The translations under genes were made by a program, and so were the position numbers. From Lunularia cruciata (taxonomy: Eukaryota; Streptophyta; Marchantiopsida; Lunulariales; Lunulariaceae), in the NCBI GenBank assembly GCA_948567375.1, contig OX419760.1:28086001-28150000 (forward strand): a stretch of 64,000 nucleotides of DNA, read 5' to 3'. The notes below the pieces were generated by a model. That model did not search any database. It saw nothing but the letters and a program-made list of their open reading frames with translations, and had not been told where the DNA came from. Shown one piece after another: positions 21,940-33,649 of the stretch (the stretch's first letter is position 1; every line of letters begins with the position of its first letter).

Positions 21940-24900
21940 TTATAAGTCGAGGTATTCACGTAGTGCAGTGTTCCTACTTGGCTGCCTGAGCTTCCTTAAA
22001 GCTTTTGCTTCAATTTGCCGTATCCTTTCCCTGGTCACTCTAAACACATTCCCTATTTCTTCGAGAGTTCTCATTCTACCATCATCCAAACCGTAACGCA
22101 GTCTGAGAACATCTCTTTCACGTGGACTAAGTGTGTGTAGCACTATGTCCAAATCTTGTTTAAGCAATCGCTTAGAAATAGCTTCCTCCGGAGAGTCAAT
22201 ATCCTTATCGGGGATCACTTCCTGAATACAGAGAAATCTCCACCAGTTAGGGTGCATATCGGCCAACAGCAGATCCTGTCGGACCCAGCTTCCCGAAGAG
22301 ATACGGGTGCATAATTGCTATACAGTGAAGGTCTAGCAACTAAAATAACTTAGACATGATGCTATCGACTAAACAGGTGTAAGTATGGTATATTCTAAGG
22401 CTGCAACAAAAGGCAATTTCGGAGAGCAAAGGGAGACATTACACTAAAAACTCTCGAGACAAATCGCAGTACTACTTGCCCCGGACTAAGAATGTTCTTA
22501 AGATATAAACCTAAAAAAGTAGAACACACGAAGTGATGGATGTATGTTTAGTGAGTATGTAACTTACCCCTAGAGTAGTATCATTATTCTTTCCGACTGG
22601 AAATTCCATAGACTTAGGCGACTTGGCTGACTTTATAACCATTTTCAACTTCTCAATCGTTAAGCCAACCAGCTCGGCAACTTCCTCATCCCTGGGGGCT
22701 CGTCCATGTTCAGCAGCTAACATGCTCTTCGCTTTGGTGATGCGGGATAATAGTTCATAAACGTGGACCTAGACCACACAAAGTTTGGCATCAGAAGCAC
22801 GCCAGATGAAGTCCGCTGGGTACGTGCCCATATACAAAGAGAAGTCGCAATACGGGGACAGATTTACAAACCCTAACAAAAGCAACTTACAGGGAGGCGG
22901 ATGGTCCTAGATTGATCGGCAATAGCCCTCGTGATAGCTTGTCGGATCCACCAATGAGCGTATGTTGAGAACTTGAAGCCTCTCGTATGATCGAACTTCT
23001 CAGCACCTCGGATTAAACCCATGCTTCCCTCCTGCATGAAATAATGTATTATGAGCGTGCGTCTACCCAAAGTAGCAGCATAATTTGCTGTTATCAGAAA
23101 GATGTTAAAATTGAAGTTGGTAAAAAATGGCTGTCGGTGTCAAATCCATAACCACAAGGAACTGCTTTAATGTTCTACTGAAAACATTTTAATGTTTCTA
23201 CACCCCGAGAATACTAGCCAAACAGGGTACCCAAAAAAGTTTTGAGTTTCCATGCAAATCACTAAGCTAATTACTAGTGCACCTCGGTCCTACGTGTCAA
23301 ACGTCAGTGGAGATTACTACTGCTGACATATAGGTATACGAGAACAGATGCCGTTCTGGGAACGGGTTATCTACTGCTGATATATAAGCTCAAGCTAGGT
23401 AAAGTAGTTAAAAGGCCCAGCTGAGTCACGGTACAACACAGAAGTGACTCAGCCTCTTCACCTACAAGACTATAGCACGTTGGCGGGACAGACGAGCATG
23501 AACTCGGAAGATTGAACATACGACAGGAAAGAGGGCACTCATACTTGCTGATCCGTCTCGAGAGCTCAGCCTCTAAAACACTGGACCAACGTTCGGCGTA
23601 CGAGGATGCTCAGGTTGTTTAGGGTAAACATTCCACCTATATCCTGAATTGCTTTATGCTCATCTTTATACCAATTGGTGTTATATTGTGTGATTGCATT
23701 TGATTCCCGCTCCCAACGAGGGGTCCCCGCCACATGGTTTGTGCATTTTGATATTTGCCAAGTCAGGGAGTCCTACCAAATGTAAATTACATAAACAAGG
23801 AAATACACATACCTGTATAAGATCTTGAATGGTCATTCCCCTGCCCTGGTACCTCTTAGCAATAGATACCACCAAACGCAAGTTGGAGTTTACCATCCTG
23901 TCTTTGCATGCTTGCCCTGATTTAATTCTTGATTCAAGTGAATGACGCTCTGTTCCCACCGCCTTTGCCCACTCCATCAAAGTTGGCTCACGACCCATTT
24001 GCTCCCTTAAATCTTTCTTCACGCTCTCCACCCTCAATAGATCCTGTAGAGGACAAACCACCATCCGAGACATAATTAGTGACCGGGACTTAAAAGAAAT
24101 CAAGTCTCAACTTTGCTTCCTCTGGAGAGAAGATGACCAACCTAACCTACTTGTAACTGCCTTCCTCTTTTTGTAACCCTCAAACATCGTATTAGGGGAG
24201 ATGGGCTCTATTTTAGACCTTTTCTCAAATTGGCAGCATCCGTCACATAGGTACAGGTAAACTACAGTAGCTGAAAAACAAGAGGAATCAGTACCAGGAA
24301 GAAAGGTAGTCCAGAAAAGATCGGTAACTACCTGGATGCCTTCGGCGAGCTCTATCTCCTCTGAGGCGGTCAAGAGCTTGGTCCTCCCAATGTCCCTCAG
24401 GTACGCACGAACAGGGTCTTGTGGATCATATGCAGGCTGCGATTTCTTAGCTCTTGATGTCGTAGGGGCAGCTGCGGCAGCTTGATCTGCCTTGACTAAA
24501 GCTCTTTCTCTTCTTAATATTCTCTCTCGACGGCGATTAGATCGCACGGCAATGCTGAAGGTTTTGTTACCCCTTCCTGAATCTGCAGCCTCTGAATCGT
24601 CACAAGATCTTCCAACCTGATCTTCTTCCAAGTCAACACCTGAATTTGCACCCGAGTCTAGCTCACTAGGTGCGAAATTCAGCTCTTTCCAGAGACTGCG
24701 AATCTCATCAGTTTCAGTCTCTAATTCTAGCACATCAGAGGAGTCCATGCTAAGAGCAGTACCACCTCTTGCCATCTCGGTCAATCTAGCCCTCTCCAAG
24801 AGCAGCAGATCTTGTTCCGTGGGGAAGTCTTGGAAAGATTCGGCCAATGCCTGGGCTTCTGCGTATGCAGCTGCATCCCTGGCAGCCTTTGCGGCAGCTC

Positions 24901-26223
24901 TCGCGAGAGCCATGGCTTCCTCGGCGGCAGTCGTAGCAACCGTTTCATCGCTCCCAACCCAGCTTTCTGTTGTAACAATGGTGGCATTTGCTTGAATGGA
25001 CTGTCGCAGAGAAGTCCTCTTATCACCAGCAGAAGCAGCAGTAACCGGCAAACTTTGAACTCGATCAAAAGCCAAAAACCTAGAGGAAAAACGCATACAG
25101 CGAAACGAATAACATATTACATCCGATATTCAAACATGACAAGAGAACGATCCAAAACATTGACAGAAACAGAAGATGGAGATAAATTTCGAGAACTCAC
25201 CTAGACGACCTTCCGCGAGGGCTGTACGAGATACTCGTAGGTGCACAGCTTGTCTCTACGCTAAACCTCGATGAATTGACACCATAAGCTCTCTGCGGTT
25301 TCAGTGAAACTGGTTTCCTGTTTGTTCCTCGTTTAAAGCTCTTGACCACACCTGCACCAATTCAAAGGAGTTTTTAGGCATGGGTCCGGTCATCCTATTC
25401 AAAACATCGAGCGGTACAGGGTGTATCCCCGTTTGTTGAAGTCCTCAATCTAACCTACAGTGGGCACCTTCAATGAGGCCCCCATACTGTCCATCAGCCT
25501 CCAGGTACCTAGACTAGAAACTGATGAGAGCACCCACCGCTGCACGTCTCGACTTCAACTAGCCCCTTGAATGGTTCAGGACTAGGCTAGTAATGGACCA
25601 CTCATGAAGAAAGGATAAGCACCCCGGACGTGTCATTCATTTCTTGAATTTGAGTGACTATCAAGAGACATAAACTCCCCAAATGACCAACGTTTCCCGT
25701 TGACACCATGGCTTCAACTCAAGCTAGATTCTCCTGAAAGGCAGAGATTCCATTTGAATCTCCCGAGCAAGTATTTGGAGCTCCAACACACTCAGCAGAG
25801 TGAAGCAACTTGCAGACGAAGAGAAGTCTGGGCAGCAATTCCTTTAGCAACGTCATTCAAACCCGGGTGTAGTAAAGGACACAAACCCTCAAAACCATGC
25901 CATTCCAGCTCAGTCCCTATTAGAATCTCCAAAAGATTCTCAACCCCCAGAGGTTCCGTGGTCCCTGTGCACTATCTATCCCTCACTCTCACCTCGCTGC
26001 GCTACAAGCAGCTCCACAGCATTACCCTAACCTCTTCTTTCGACAGACTGATATTTCGCTTGACAACAACTTCAAATATTTTCCAATTGTCCGTCACAAA
26101 CCAACGGAGAGAGGAGGAAAGAAAAGCAGAATTACCGGGAGAACCGTCATAAGAAGAAGCAAGAGGCGAACTGGTGACAGAATCATGCAACAGCAGCAGC
26201 TCGCTGGCAGCAACCACCGCCAT
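21940..26223 (-). CDS. SIG: Plastid-targeted sigma-70 factor (nuclear SIG gene)
   Basis: Promoter-specificity subunit of the plastid-encoded bacterial-type RNA polymerase. Seven exons: 26223-26136, 25351-25201, 25079-24332, 24043-23813, 23031-22891, 22768-22568, 22221-21940. All have GT-AG borders and matching phases, giving 613 residues. The N-terminus ([14 protein letters not shown], rich in Ser/Ala/Arg) looks like a chloroplast transit peptide. A long variable region with an Ala-rich helix ([21 protein letters not shown]) follows. Region 1.2 is [29 protein letters not shown]-like. Region 2 has [37 protein letters not shown] and [17 protein letters not shown]; region 3 has [20 protein letters not shown]. 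Region 4 has [20 protein letters not shown] and the helix-turn-helix [20 protein letters not shown]. All parts are intact. The SIG subfamily (SIG1/2/5/6) is not decided. Confidence 0.93.
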
Positions 26224-26458
26224 ATTTCGCTGTGACCTCAACAGCTTACAATTCCCGCTTCCTCCAACATCTAGATTATTATTCCTCTCCGGGACTCCTC
26301 ATTCCATAGCCGAAATGCGTCCGTAAGGTTCTTTTCCACAACTTCTTGCACTGTACGTTTCTTGCACCAACAGTCCCTTACGCCATAGCTTTTCTGAACT
26401 CCGGAGCGTCGAACACCAACGCGTTCTCCGAGTTCGTATCGTCTGGATTTCTCTCCCC

Positions 26459-26487
26459 CAGTCTCTCTCTCTCTCTCTCTCTCTCTA
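26459..26487. repeat. (CT)n tract upstream of the sigma factor gene
   Basis: A run of about 14 CT units lies 240 bp upstream of the SIG start codon. It reads as (GA)n on the gene strand. Pyrimidine/GA tracts are common in plant core promoters and 5' UTRs; a regulatory role is inference. Confidence 0.85.
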
Positions 26488-28305
26488 TCACAGTTCAACG
26501 CAGCTCCAGTGCTCGCGCTCCAAAAGGGCACCGATCTTCGACTGCGCTCGGTTTGCCTTCCCCTCCAAATGTTCGGCGCCGATATACCAATATCGGCTCC
26601 TATATTACTTCCACCCGAGAGTTACCACCCTCGGTCGCCAGTTAACCGATGTCGAGTCCCTCATCGGCAAAAGGTTTCTCTTTCACCTTTTCCGCACCTT
26701 CACCCTTGACCTAGTTTGCCTAAAGTAAAACTAGATTTCACCCGTACTTCAACCAGCTGTAACCAAACTTGGAAGAGGATTGCGCCAACTAATTCCTACT
26801 TGCAGATGACGTGGCGAGGGACCTTATGACAATAAACCCAGGTGTGAACATGATATTCCCGGGCCTGTTTTGGAGAGTGCGTTACTTGAGGCGAGTAGAA
26901 TTCTTGAGAAAATTTAAAATATTTTATTTTTATTAAATAACGAGATTAAAGGGGAAAGATGTCCAATTTTTCATAAAAGTTTTCTCGTATTGATTCACCC
27001 TTATTTTGCCTCACCCTTGTACCTCTTGATGGGGTCTTTCCATCCTTAGTGTTTTCTACGCGGTTACCCTTTTCCTCTATTTCATAACTAAGATGAGAAA
27101 AAACCAGTCCCCAAGTGTATAGGAAATTGGATCTTGTTCATGCTAGCATCTGACAAAATTCTCCTCTAAATTTCTGTATTACTTTGTAAATAAATTTTCT
27201 AAAACATTTGAATTTCAGTCACCGTTTGAAATATCCACGTGGAAGCACACTGGGATAAGTTTTCGAAACTCCTAGGAGGCCTCACTCTTCCGTAGTCCAT
27301 GGATATCTGGTAAAGATCTCAAGTATGTAGTCTGGAAGCCACGGTCGTAAAGATAAAGTCTATGCCGCTCACTACCGTACTGTCCTAACCTGAAGATTCA
27401 CTCTTTGACAATATTCAGCCCGGGATCAGATGTCGGACCCGGTAACTCCCTCGAGACTATCAGTAGCCTCCCTGCAAACCTTATCTGATGGAATCCGCGA
27501 GGGGATCTGCCAAAGCGCAAGGTGAACTTTCCTGACCGTCAATGTCTCATGATCCTACGACAAAGGTTTGCTCCACGTCTGGTTCTACCGGAAGATAATC
27601 TTCCCGCGGTCAAAGTAATGAAGTTTCTCCATTTTCTTCTGTCCGTGCTTCATTCTGCAAAGGGAAACTTTACTTTGGCAATTTGTCTTGTTATACTTTA
27701 TATAGATACTCTACTTTGTCCTTGTACGGCTTGATGGGGGCTTCCCATCCTTCGTGTTTTCTACGCGGTCGCCCTTTCCTTCTTTATATAGATCTTTTCT
27801 CCTTTGTCCCATCGGATCCCGTCTAGACATCCACTTGGGCACACTATCTGAACGATAAATTGATGATTCACAGGGTACGCTTTACAGTTGCAAATATCTA
27901 CCCACTCATTGAAGGTGTAGAAGCAGAAGAATCGTGAAGGAAAACTTCTCCACAAAGAAGGCTGCTCTCTGGTTACTACAATGGGAATTAGACCTTCTCC
28001 ACATTTGAAGTAGTAATGAGCATATGCTAAATGTCCAGGAACTTATCCATTCATCTGCACGATGATGTTGTCCCCGATTTCGAAGCACATAGTCAACTCT
28101 GATGGTTATCCTTCTTTTGATAAATATAAGAATATGCAATACACAGTATGAAATTTCCATACTGTGTTGGCACAAAGTGAACAAAAGAGCTGCAACACAA
28201 TTGATTATCTGGTACTTTGCGACTTGCAAACTAGTTCTTTTTTTGCAGTTACTTTGACATTACTGCATTCAATTTTCCTTCATCTTTTTCTCACAACGGA
28301 AATAC
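26488..28305. other. Gene-free region with two reverse-oriented copies of the 52-bp unit
   Basis: No gene recognised. It starts with the distal promoter side of the sigma factor gene. Two single copies of the 52-bp unit of the 14-kb array lie on the minus strand at about 27028-27078 and 27718-27775 (separate entry). The stretch 27220-27620 is more GC-rich than its surroundings but carries no recognisable domain. Confidence 0.5.
27028..27775 (-). repeat. Two single dispersed copies of the 52-bp unit (27028-27078, 27718-27775)
   Basis: Both read in the opposite direction to the array at 14012. At 27028: CTTGATGGGGTCTTTCCATC, then TACGCGGTTACCC. At 27718: TTGTACGGCTTGATGGGGGC, then TACGCGGTCGCCC. 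They lie 690 bp apart in the region upstream of the sigma factor gene, while the forward copies lie downstream of the kinase gene. Confidence 0.75.
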
Positions 28306-28375
28306 ATACCAGTCCGTATCCCCATTTGAGACCATATCCCCCAATATGGTCTCAAATGGGGACACGGACTGGTAT
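28306..28375. repeat. Near-perfect 32-bp foldback hairpin
   Basis: The arm at 28306-28337 (starting ATACCAGTCCGTATCCCC) is the reverse complement of 28344-28375, with a 6-nt loop and a single T/C difference that would form a G-U pair in RNA. A third partial copy of the loop-proximal sequence (AGACCGTATGCCCCAATAT) follows at about 28377. A short foldback element or small-RNA precursor are both possible. No gene surrounds it. Confidence 0.9.
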
Positions 28376-30234
28376 CAGACCGTATGCCCCAATATTGACT
28401 CAACAAGTAGGCAGTAAGTGATTCGAGATGTGATTGCTTGGAGAGTGCTTCATGTCAAAACTAATGATCAGAAACATCAATAATAAAATATATGCAGTGT
28501 CCTCTAAATTAGTCTAAAGATAAGACTGATTGGCTAGTAAAGGAAGGAAGGGATAAAGCCTCATGTATGAAGAACACAGTCGGCCACGTAACATCCGGTT
28601 TTTCCTACCGATTACCGGAAGGCGTGATCTGACAAGTGGTCGGAAATGGACACGTGGTTAATCCTTGCCTGCGGATTGACAGTTGCATCTTCGGCACCGA
28701 ATATAGGGCTGCGCTTCAGGTCTATCAGCTGAGTTTTTTGTGGTGGTGAGGTGGAATAAGTCGTTCCAGATAACAAAAGATTTCGGCCGTTGGTTATTAT
28801 TTGGATATGGGGATGGGTCATCCATCCCTCCATATGATTCTGACTCTCCTTTCTCCTTTTCATTTCGCTTTTATTATTATTACTTGTTACCTACAAGTGT
28901 ACTTTTTTTTCTCACTGAAGAAAGAAAAGCACACTTGTACCAGTTACTCAAAAGAAAGCAAAAAATCTGCTCAGTTAATTCAGCATTTTTACAGCTGCAT
29001 ACGTCATTGGTTGGTGTGTTTAAATAGCTTGTGACTGCTTGTCAGGTCAAGAAATTAATATAATATATAAAAATGCAAAATTATATTGTATGATTTTGCA
29101 AATTTTTCCTTGACTGTAAGTTGCAATAAAAAAAACGTACAAATCTGAAATCTGGTTTAATAAGGGTACGATAGGGGTTTAGGGACAATAAGGAATCTTT
29201 ATGGGAGTGAATCACTTTTGTAGAGATTTTTACAAAACCTCAAATTTGTAGTAATCCCGTAGAGAAAGAGAAATTGAAATTAAATATCTCTCATAAAGAT
29301 CCCATAAAGAGTTATTATGGGGTGATAGGGTCTGCTCAAAATGTATGTGATTAGTTGTGAGCTATGCGGAAAAGGAATAATATGAAGACCATGCACATTG
29401 TGCCACATGGCAATTGTGTTTAGGAGATTATAACATATGGCATTTAACATTTGGATCTGCACATTTCAAAATGAAGAAAGATTTCTGCCAAAACCAATTC
29501 TCTCCCAAAAACCAAACTCCCTCCCTAAATTTCCCTCTCTTCTTTTTTGCATGAAAAAATTGTCCATGTTGTTATCAAGAGATTGTGAATTTAACAAACG
29601 AATGGTTTGCATTGCAATCAAGGGAGTGGTTTTTAGCCCACATTCTTGTTAAAAATTGATTTATTTTTGTAGAGTTTCAAGGTCCCATGTGTAGATGTGT
29701 ATTCTTACCCGCAAAACAAATTTTTTAGATTCATAAGAAGGTGCATTGTCACTCAACCATGGAGTACTCCTTCACTATTTTCTCTTTGGTAAAAATAATT
29801 TCTACTCACATGTCTCCAAAACTATCATTCTTTCCACTCCTCTTAAATGTCTTAATTCAACTCCAAGTGGTGGATTCAAGAAGCTTTTGAGCATAGTATC
29901 CTCAATCACTTTGTCAATGATTTCATTGCTTTCTTTGTCTCTTCCATAACCTTCATCAATTCCTTTGGGTTTGGGATCAAGGAGTAGAAGTAAATCTAAA
30001 TATGACAATAAGAAAGATATATCCATGATGGTTGCTCATCATTACATATAGATCTTAGATTATCTTAATGATCCCAAACATAGATCTCAATCAGATTCAT
30101 GAGAGCTCTTGCAAGCAACCGGTACATGAAAACATTACTTTTAGCGCGATGCTCACATTTCTTATGAAGTTCAATATGGTGTTTCTAAATATTATGATGA
30201 AGATAAATAGAGCAAGAAATATGCTAGATATATG
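28376..30234. other. Gene-free region
   Basis: No gene, RNA or known repeat recognised; AT-rich after 29000. Confidence 0.5.
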
Positions 30235-31152
30235 AAGTCTTAAAAATACTCAAGATTGGAAGGATAAATGCAATGGTGAAGGTCTCACAAAGAAGGACTT
30301 GAAACCCAGATTGAAAACTATAAATGAGAAGTTGAATTCTACGTGTCCTTATTTCTATAGGATGGATGTTATGTTTGGATGCAAAGGTGACATATCTCCT
30401 TCTACTCTTGTAAGTTTGGGATTGGGAAATGGAGCAATTATAAGTATGTCAATGGGGTAAAGTGAAGAGATTAGATTAAGATCTTGTGTGCAAATCCAAG
30501 AAGAAGAGAAAATAGAGTTGGTAGATGATATCATTGTGTCAAGTATTAATGATACATTTCCTAGTGCCTTTGATTTTGAAGAGTATACCAAGAAAGTATT
30601 AGAAGAATAGATTCTATTTCTTGATGATTCTCAACTTGGTATAAAAGATGCTACTATGGATGAGTTTATTCAAAGAAAGAAAATTACACAAATTGAATGA
30701 GTTAAACATGCATGCATCTACACAAAAGGATTGAAAGATCCATGCCTTGAGAAAGAAGGAGTGAAGGGGCCACATGTTTGCCATGAAGGAATGAAAGATG
30801 CGGTGAAGGAGGAGGAGAAGGAGAATCTAATATATGGAAATATTGAGAAGCATAAGGTTTAGATGGAGAATCTAGAAGAGGAAGATGATTACTAAAGCAT
30901 ATAGAAAATGGTACCTATAATAGTAGCTTCTTGCAAGATCTTGCTAACCAGGTCAAATTAAAGAGTGAGGCTATGGAAGTACAAGAGAGGTGTAAGTTAG
31001 CAAAGATAGAAGCTAGAAAATTAGGAAAGATAGAGAAGCAAAGAGTGCACATGGAAGCAACAAAAATGATGATGTTTGAGAAACTAAGATGTAATTTGGA
31101 AAAAACTGATTTGAGGAGAGAGAGGCAAAGTCAAAGTGCTTCTATTCCTTGA
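30235..31152 (+). pseudogene. Decayed coding remnant, possibly trihelix (Myb/SANT-like) type
   Basis: From about 30245 a long frame interrupted by few stops reads DWKDKCNGEGLTKKDLKPRL, then INEKLNSTCPYFYRMDVMFG, then an acidic stretch to about 30610. A Trp-containing helix followed by a CPYFYRMD-like motif resembles the end of plant trihelix DNA-binding domains. In another frame, 30931-31152 gives a charged coiled-coil segment (ERCKLAKIEARKLGKIEKQR, EKLRCNLEKTDLRRER) like the C-terminus of such proteins. Stops at about 30459 and 30608 (TAA, TAG) show it is dead. It could equally be the DNA-binding ORF of a PIF/Harbinger-type transposon. Identification is tentative. Confidence 0.35.
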
Positions 31153-33649
31153 TACTAGAAATAGAAAAAATATGGAAATCATTTGATGAGATTAATAGTT
31201 TGAAGATAATGCTCTCTCAAATGATTCTATCAAAAATAATAGTATTGATTCTAAATTTCCAATGCCAAATTACAATCACTCTACCTTAAGTGATGGCAAT
31301 GGGAATGAAAATCACTACCTTGGTGGATTTAAATTGTGATAGGAGCAACAAGTATTTTGTGATTTCATATAAAAATAAAAAAGTGTGATGCATCTTCTTT
31401 CATTCTATTAGGCATTCTTGTGTATTGGTTATTTTTGTCTTTATTTTGTATGGCTACTTTGTCTTATGAATGATTTACCATTTACCATTTTTGTGAAACA
31501 TTTATGCATGAGTGATAGAAACATCATGTCACAATGATCAAAGAAATGACTTATGTTTTGATATATTCTTTTCTTTTGTAGAATGGAATGTTTTGATGAA
31601 TCTCATAGTTCTACATTAGATTGACTTTAGTTGAAATGAGTGATGTAATGCACCGTAACTTCTAAGTCCATATGCTTTGACCATTGGCAATGGCCACATA
31701 AGAGTCCATAAATTGGGAAAATAAGGGCCATGCGGGCCACGAGGAGTGCCAAGAGGAGCATGAGGCATCCTAATATTGGCCTTTAGGAGACTATGCAAGG
31801 TGATGTAGATTAATCATCAAACCCATGCTACACATAACTAAGTTTTACTTTGTTATGTATTAGTTAGGAGAAAAAGTTGCAGACAACTTGCAAGTTAGAA
31901 TCCACAAGAACTAATTGCATTATTAAGGGTGAAAGATGGATATTAGCAAGTGAGTTTTGCAAAAAGACATTTTCTTTCTACAAGAGAGAATTCTAGAATA
32001 TCCATAAACTTATGTAGCACATTGGGAGATTTAACTCTAGAAAATTAATATTGCAACCCGAGTTTTGCTATTAGCACACATGATATGACAAATATGTTTA
32101 GGCTCCCAACACTTCCCTTCCCTCACTTTTTGGTTGGGACATTGTGATATCACTCTCCAAAAGTTCATTTATGTCAAGCTTTGGTTGACAATAGCAAAAA
32201 GTGAGTTCATTAGTGAAGTCAATAGTAATTTCCTAACTATACCTTGGACATATGACGTTCTTAGTATGGGCTCCTTGGGTGCCTTCCCAACAGACTTAAA
32301 AATTTACATCCATAATTTATATCCAAAGAGTTGTGATTTCTTGCCAAGAGTTTCACAATTTTGTGCTCTTGCGGTATTTAAGAAGAAGTCACAAAAGCTT
32401 TGGACTAACGTAATTCTATATACAATCTACTACCTCACAAAATTTAGACCAGATCCAAATGAGCAAACATCTAGCTGCTCCACATCCAAATATCTAGCTG
32501 CTCCACATCCAAATATCTAGCTGCTCCACATTTGCACAGATATTTTATACAAGAAAGAAATATAGACATTTCATACAAGAACAAAATAAGAAATATAAAC
32601 ATTATTACTCAAACTCACATTTTCTGATCACCTAAAAATATCTTCCAAGAATTTCTTATGGCAAAGTCAAAATTCCAGGTTATTCTCAAGACACAATCAT
32701 ATTAATAATCTTCATTACAAGGAATACATAAATACAAAGGCCAAAGATAGTGGATGTGGCTAAATTGAACCATAAAATATATCCATATGTACAACTAATA
32801 TGATAATAATATGTCACAAGCATGTGCCTTGACCCTCTTTTTATGGCCAAGGTGTTCTATTACCACATCCAAGTGTGGAAATAAGGAGGAAGTAGACCTT
32901 AGACTAAAAAAACATATAGCACTCCTCTCTCATGGGTAATCAAAGGTGGATTGTGAAAGAACTTCACCAAACCATCACATGGATCTGAGCTATAATCTCT
33001 CAAGTGCAAAAATTTCCAATCCTTGGTACAAAATTCAATAGAAGAGAGTCTCAAGACCCTAAATCTCTCCCATGGTTCTAGCTAGAGATCATAACATGTA
33101 TAGAATGAGGTACCTACCTTAATATAAGATGGAGCAAATATAGGAGGATGGTTCACAAAATATGTAATTGTTGCACTACCAACCATCAAAATGTCCCAAA
33201 TTGATATAGAACACTCAAAGAAAGCATTATATGGTCTACCTCTTAAATCTCAATGTCTCATCCAATAGCAATCCATTGTGATAAATATACCCATAAGAAG
33301 TATGCTTGTGTGAAATCCCTATAGAAGGAAACCAAGATCCCACATGGACCAAAGGAGGTGTACTACATCTGACTTCACATCATTTGTCCAAATCATAACC
33401 TCAAATGAAGACACAATATGAAATGAAATCCTTAAGGACATAAGTCTCTCTCCTTGACACCAACTATGCCACCCACAACACTAGTAATCTATCACTAAGA
33501 CATCATCATGAATGTCTTGCTGACCTATACCAATATTCCCACCCTTTGGATTTATGACCTTAACAACTCCTCTTGTATATGTTGAGAAAGATACCATCAA
33601 AGTCTCAAAAAATATAGAGAAAGGTAGATGTATACCAAGTTGGCACCAT
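31153..33649. other. Gene-free region with a 24-bp triplication
   Basis: Nothing coding is recognised. At about 32469-32531 a 24-bp unit (ATCTAGCTGCTCCACATCCA plus AAAT) is repeated nearly three times. The stretch may include decayed 3' parts (integrase, LTR) of gypsy C, but no motif could be read. Confidence 0.45.

Noticed and set aside
24747-25204. Plus-strand frames inside the sigma factor gene
   Set aside because: Antisense of exon 3 with its Ala-rich codons.
21940-26223. Bacterial contamination or an organellar origin for the sigma factor
   Set aside because: Seven exons with GT-AG introns, a transit-peptide-like N-terminus and surrounding plant retrotransposons show a nuclear plant gene.
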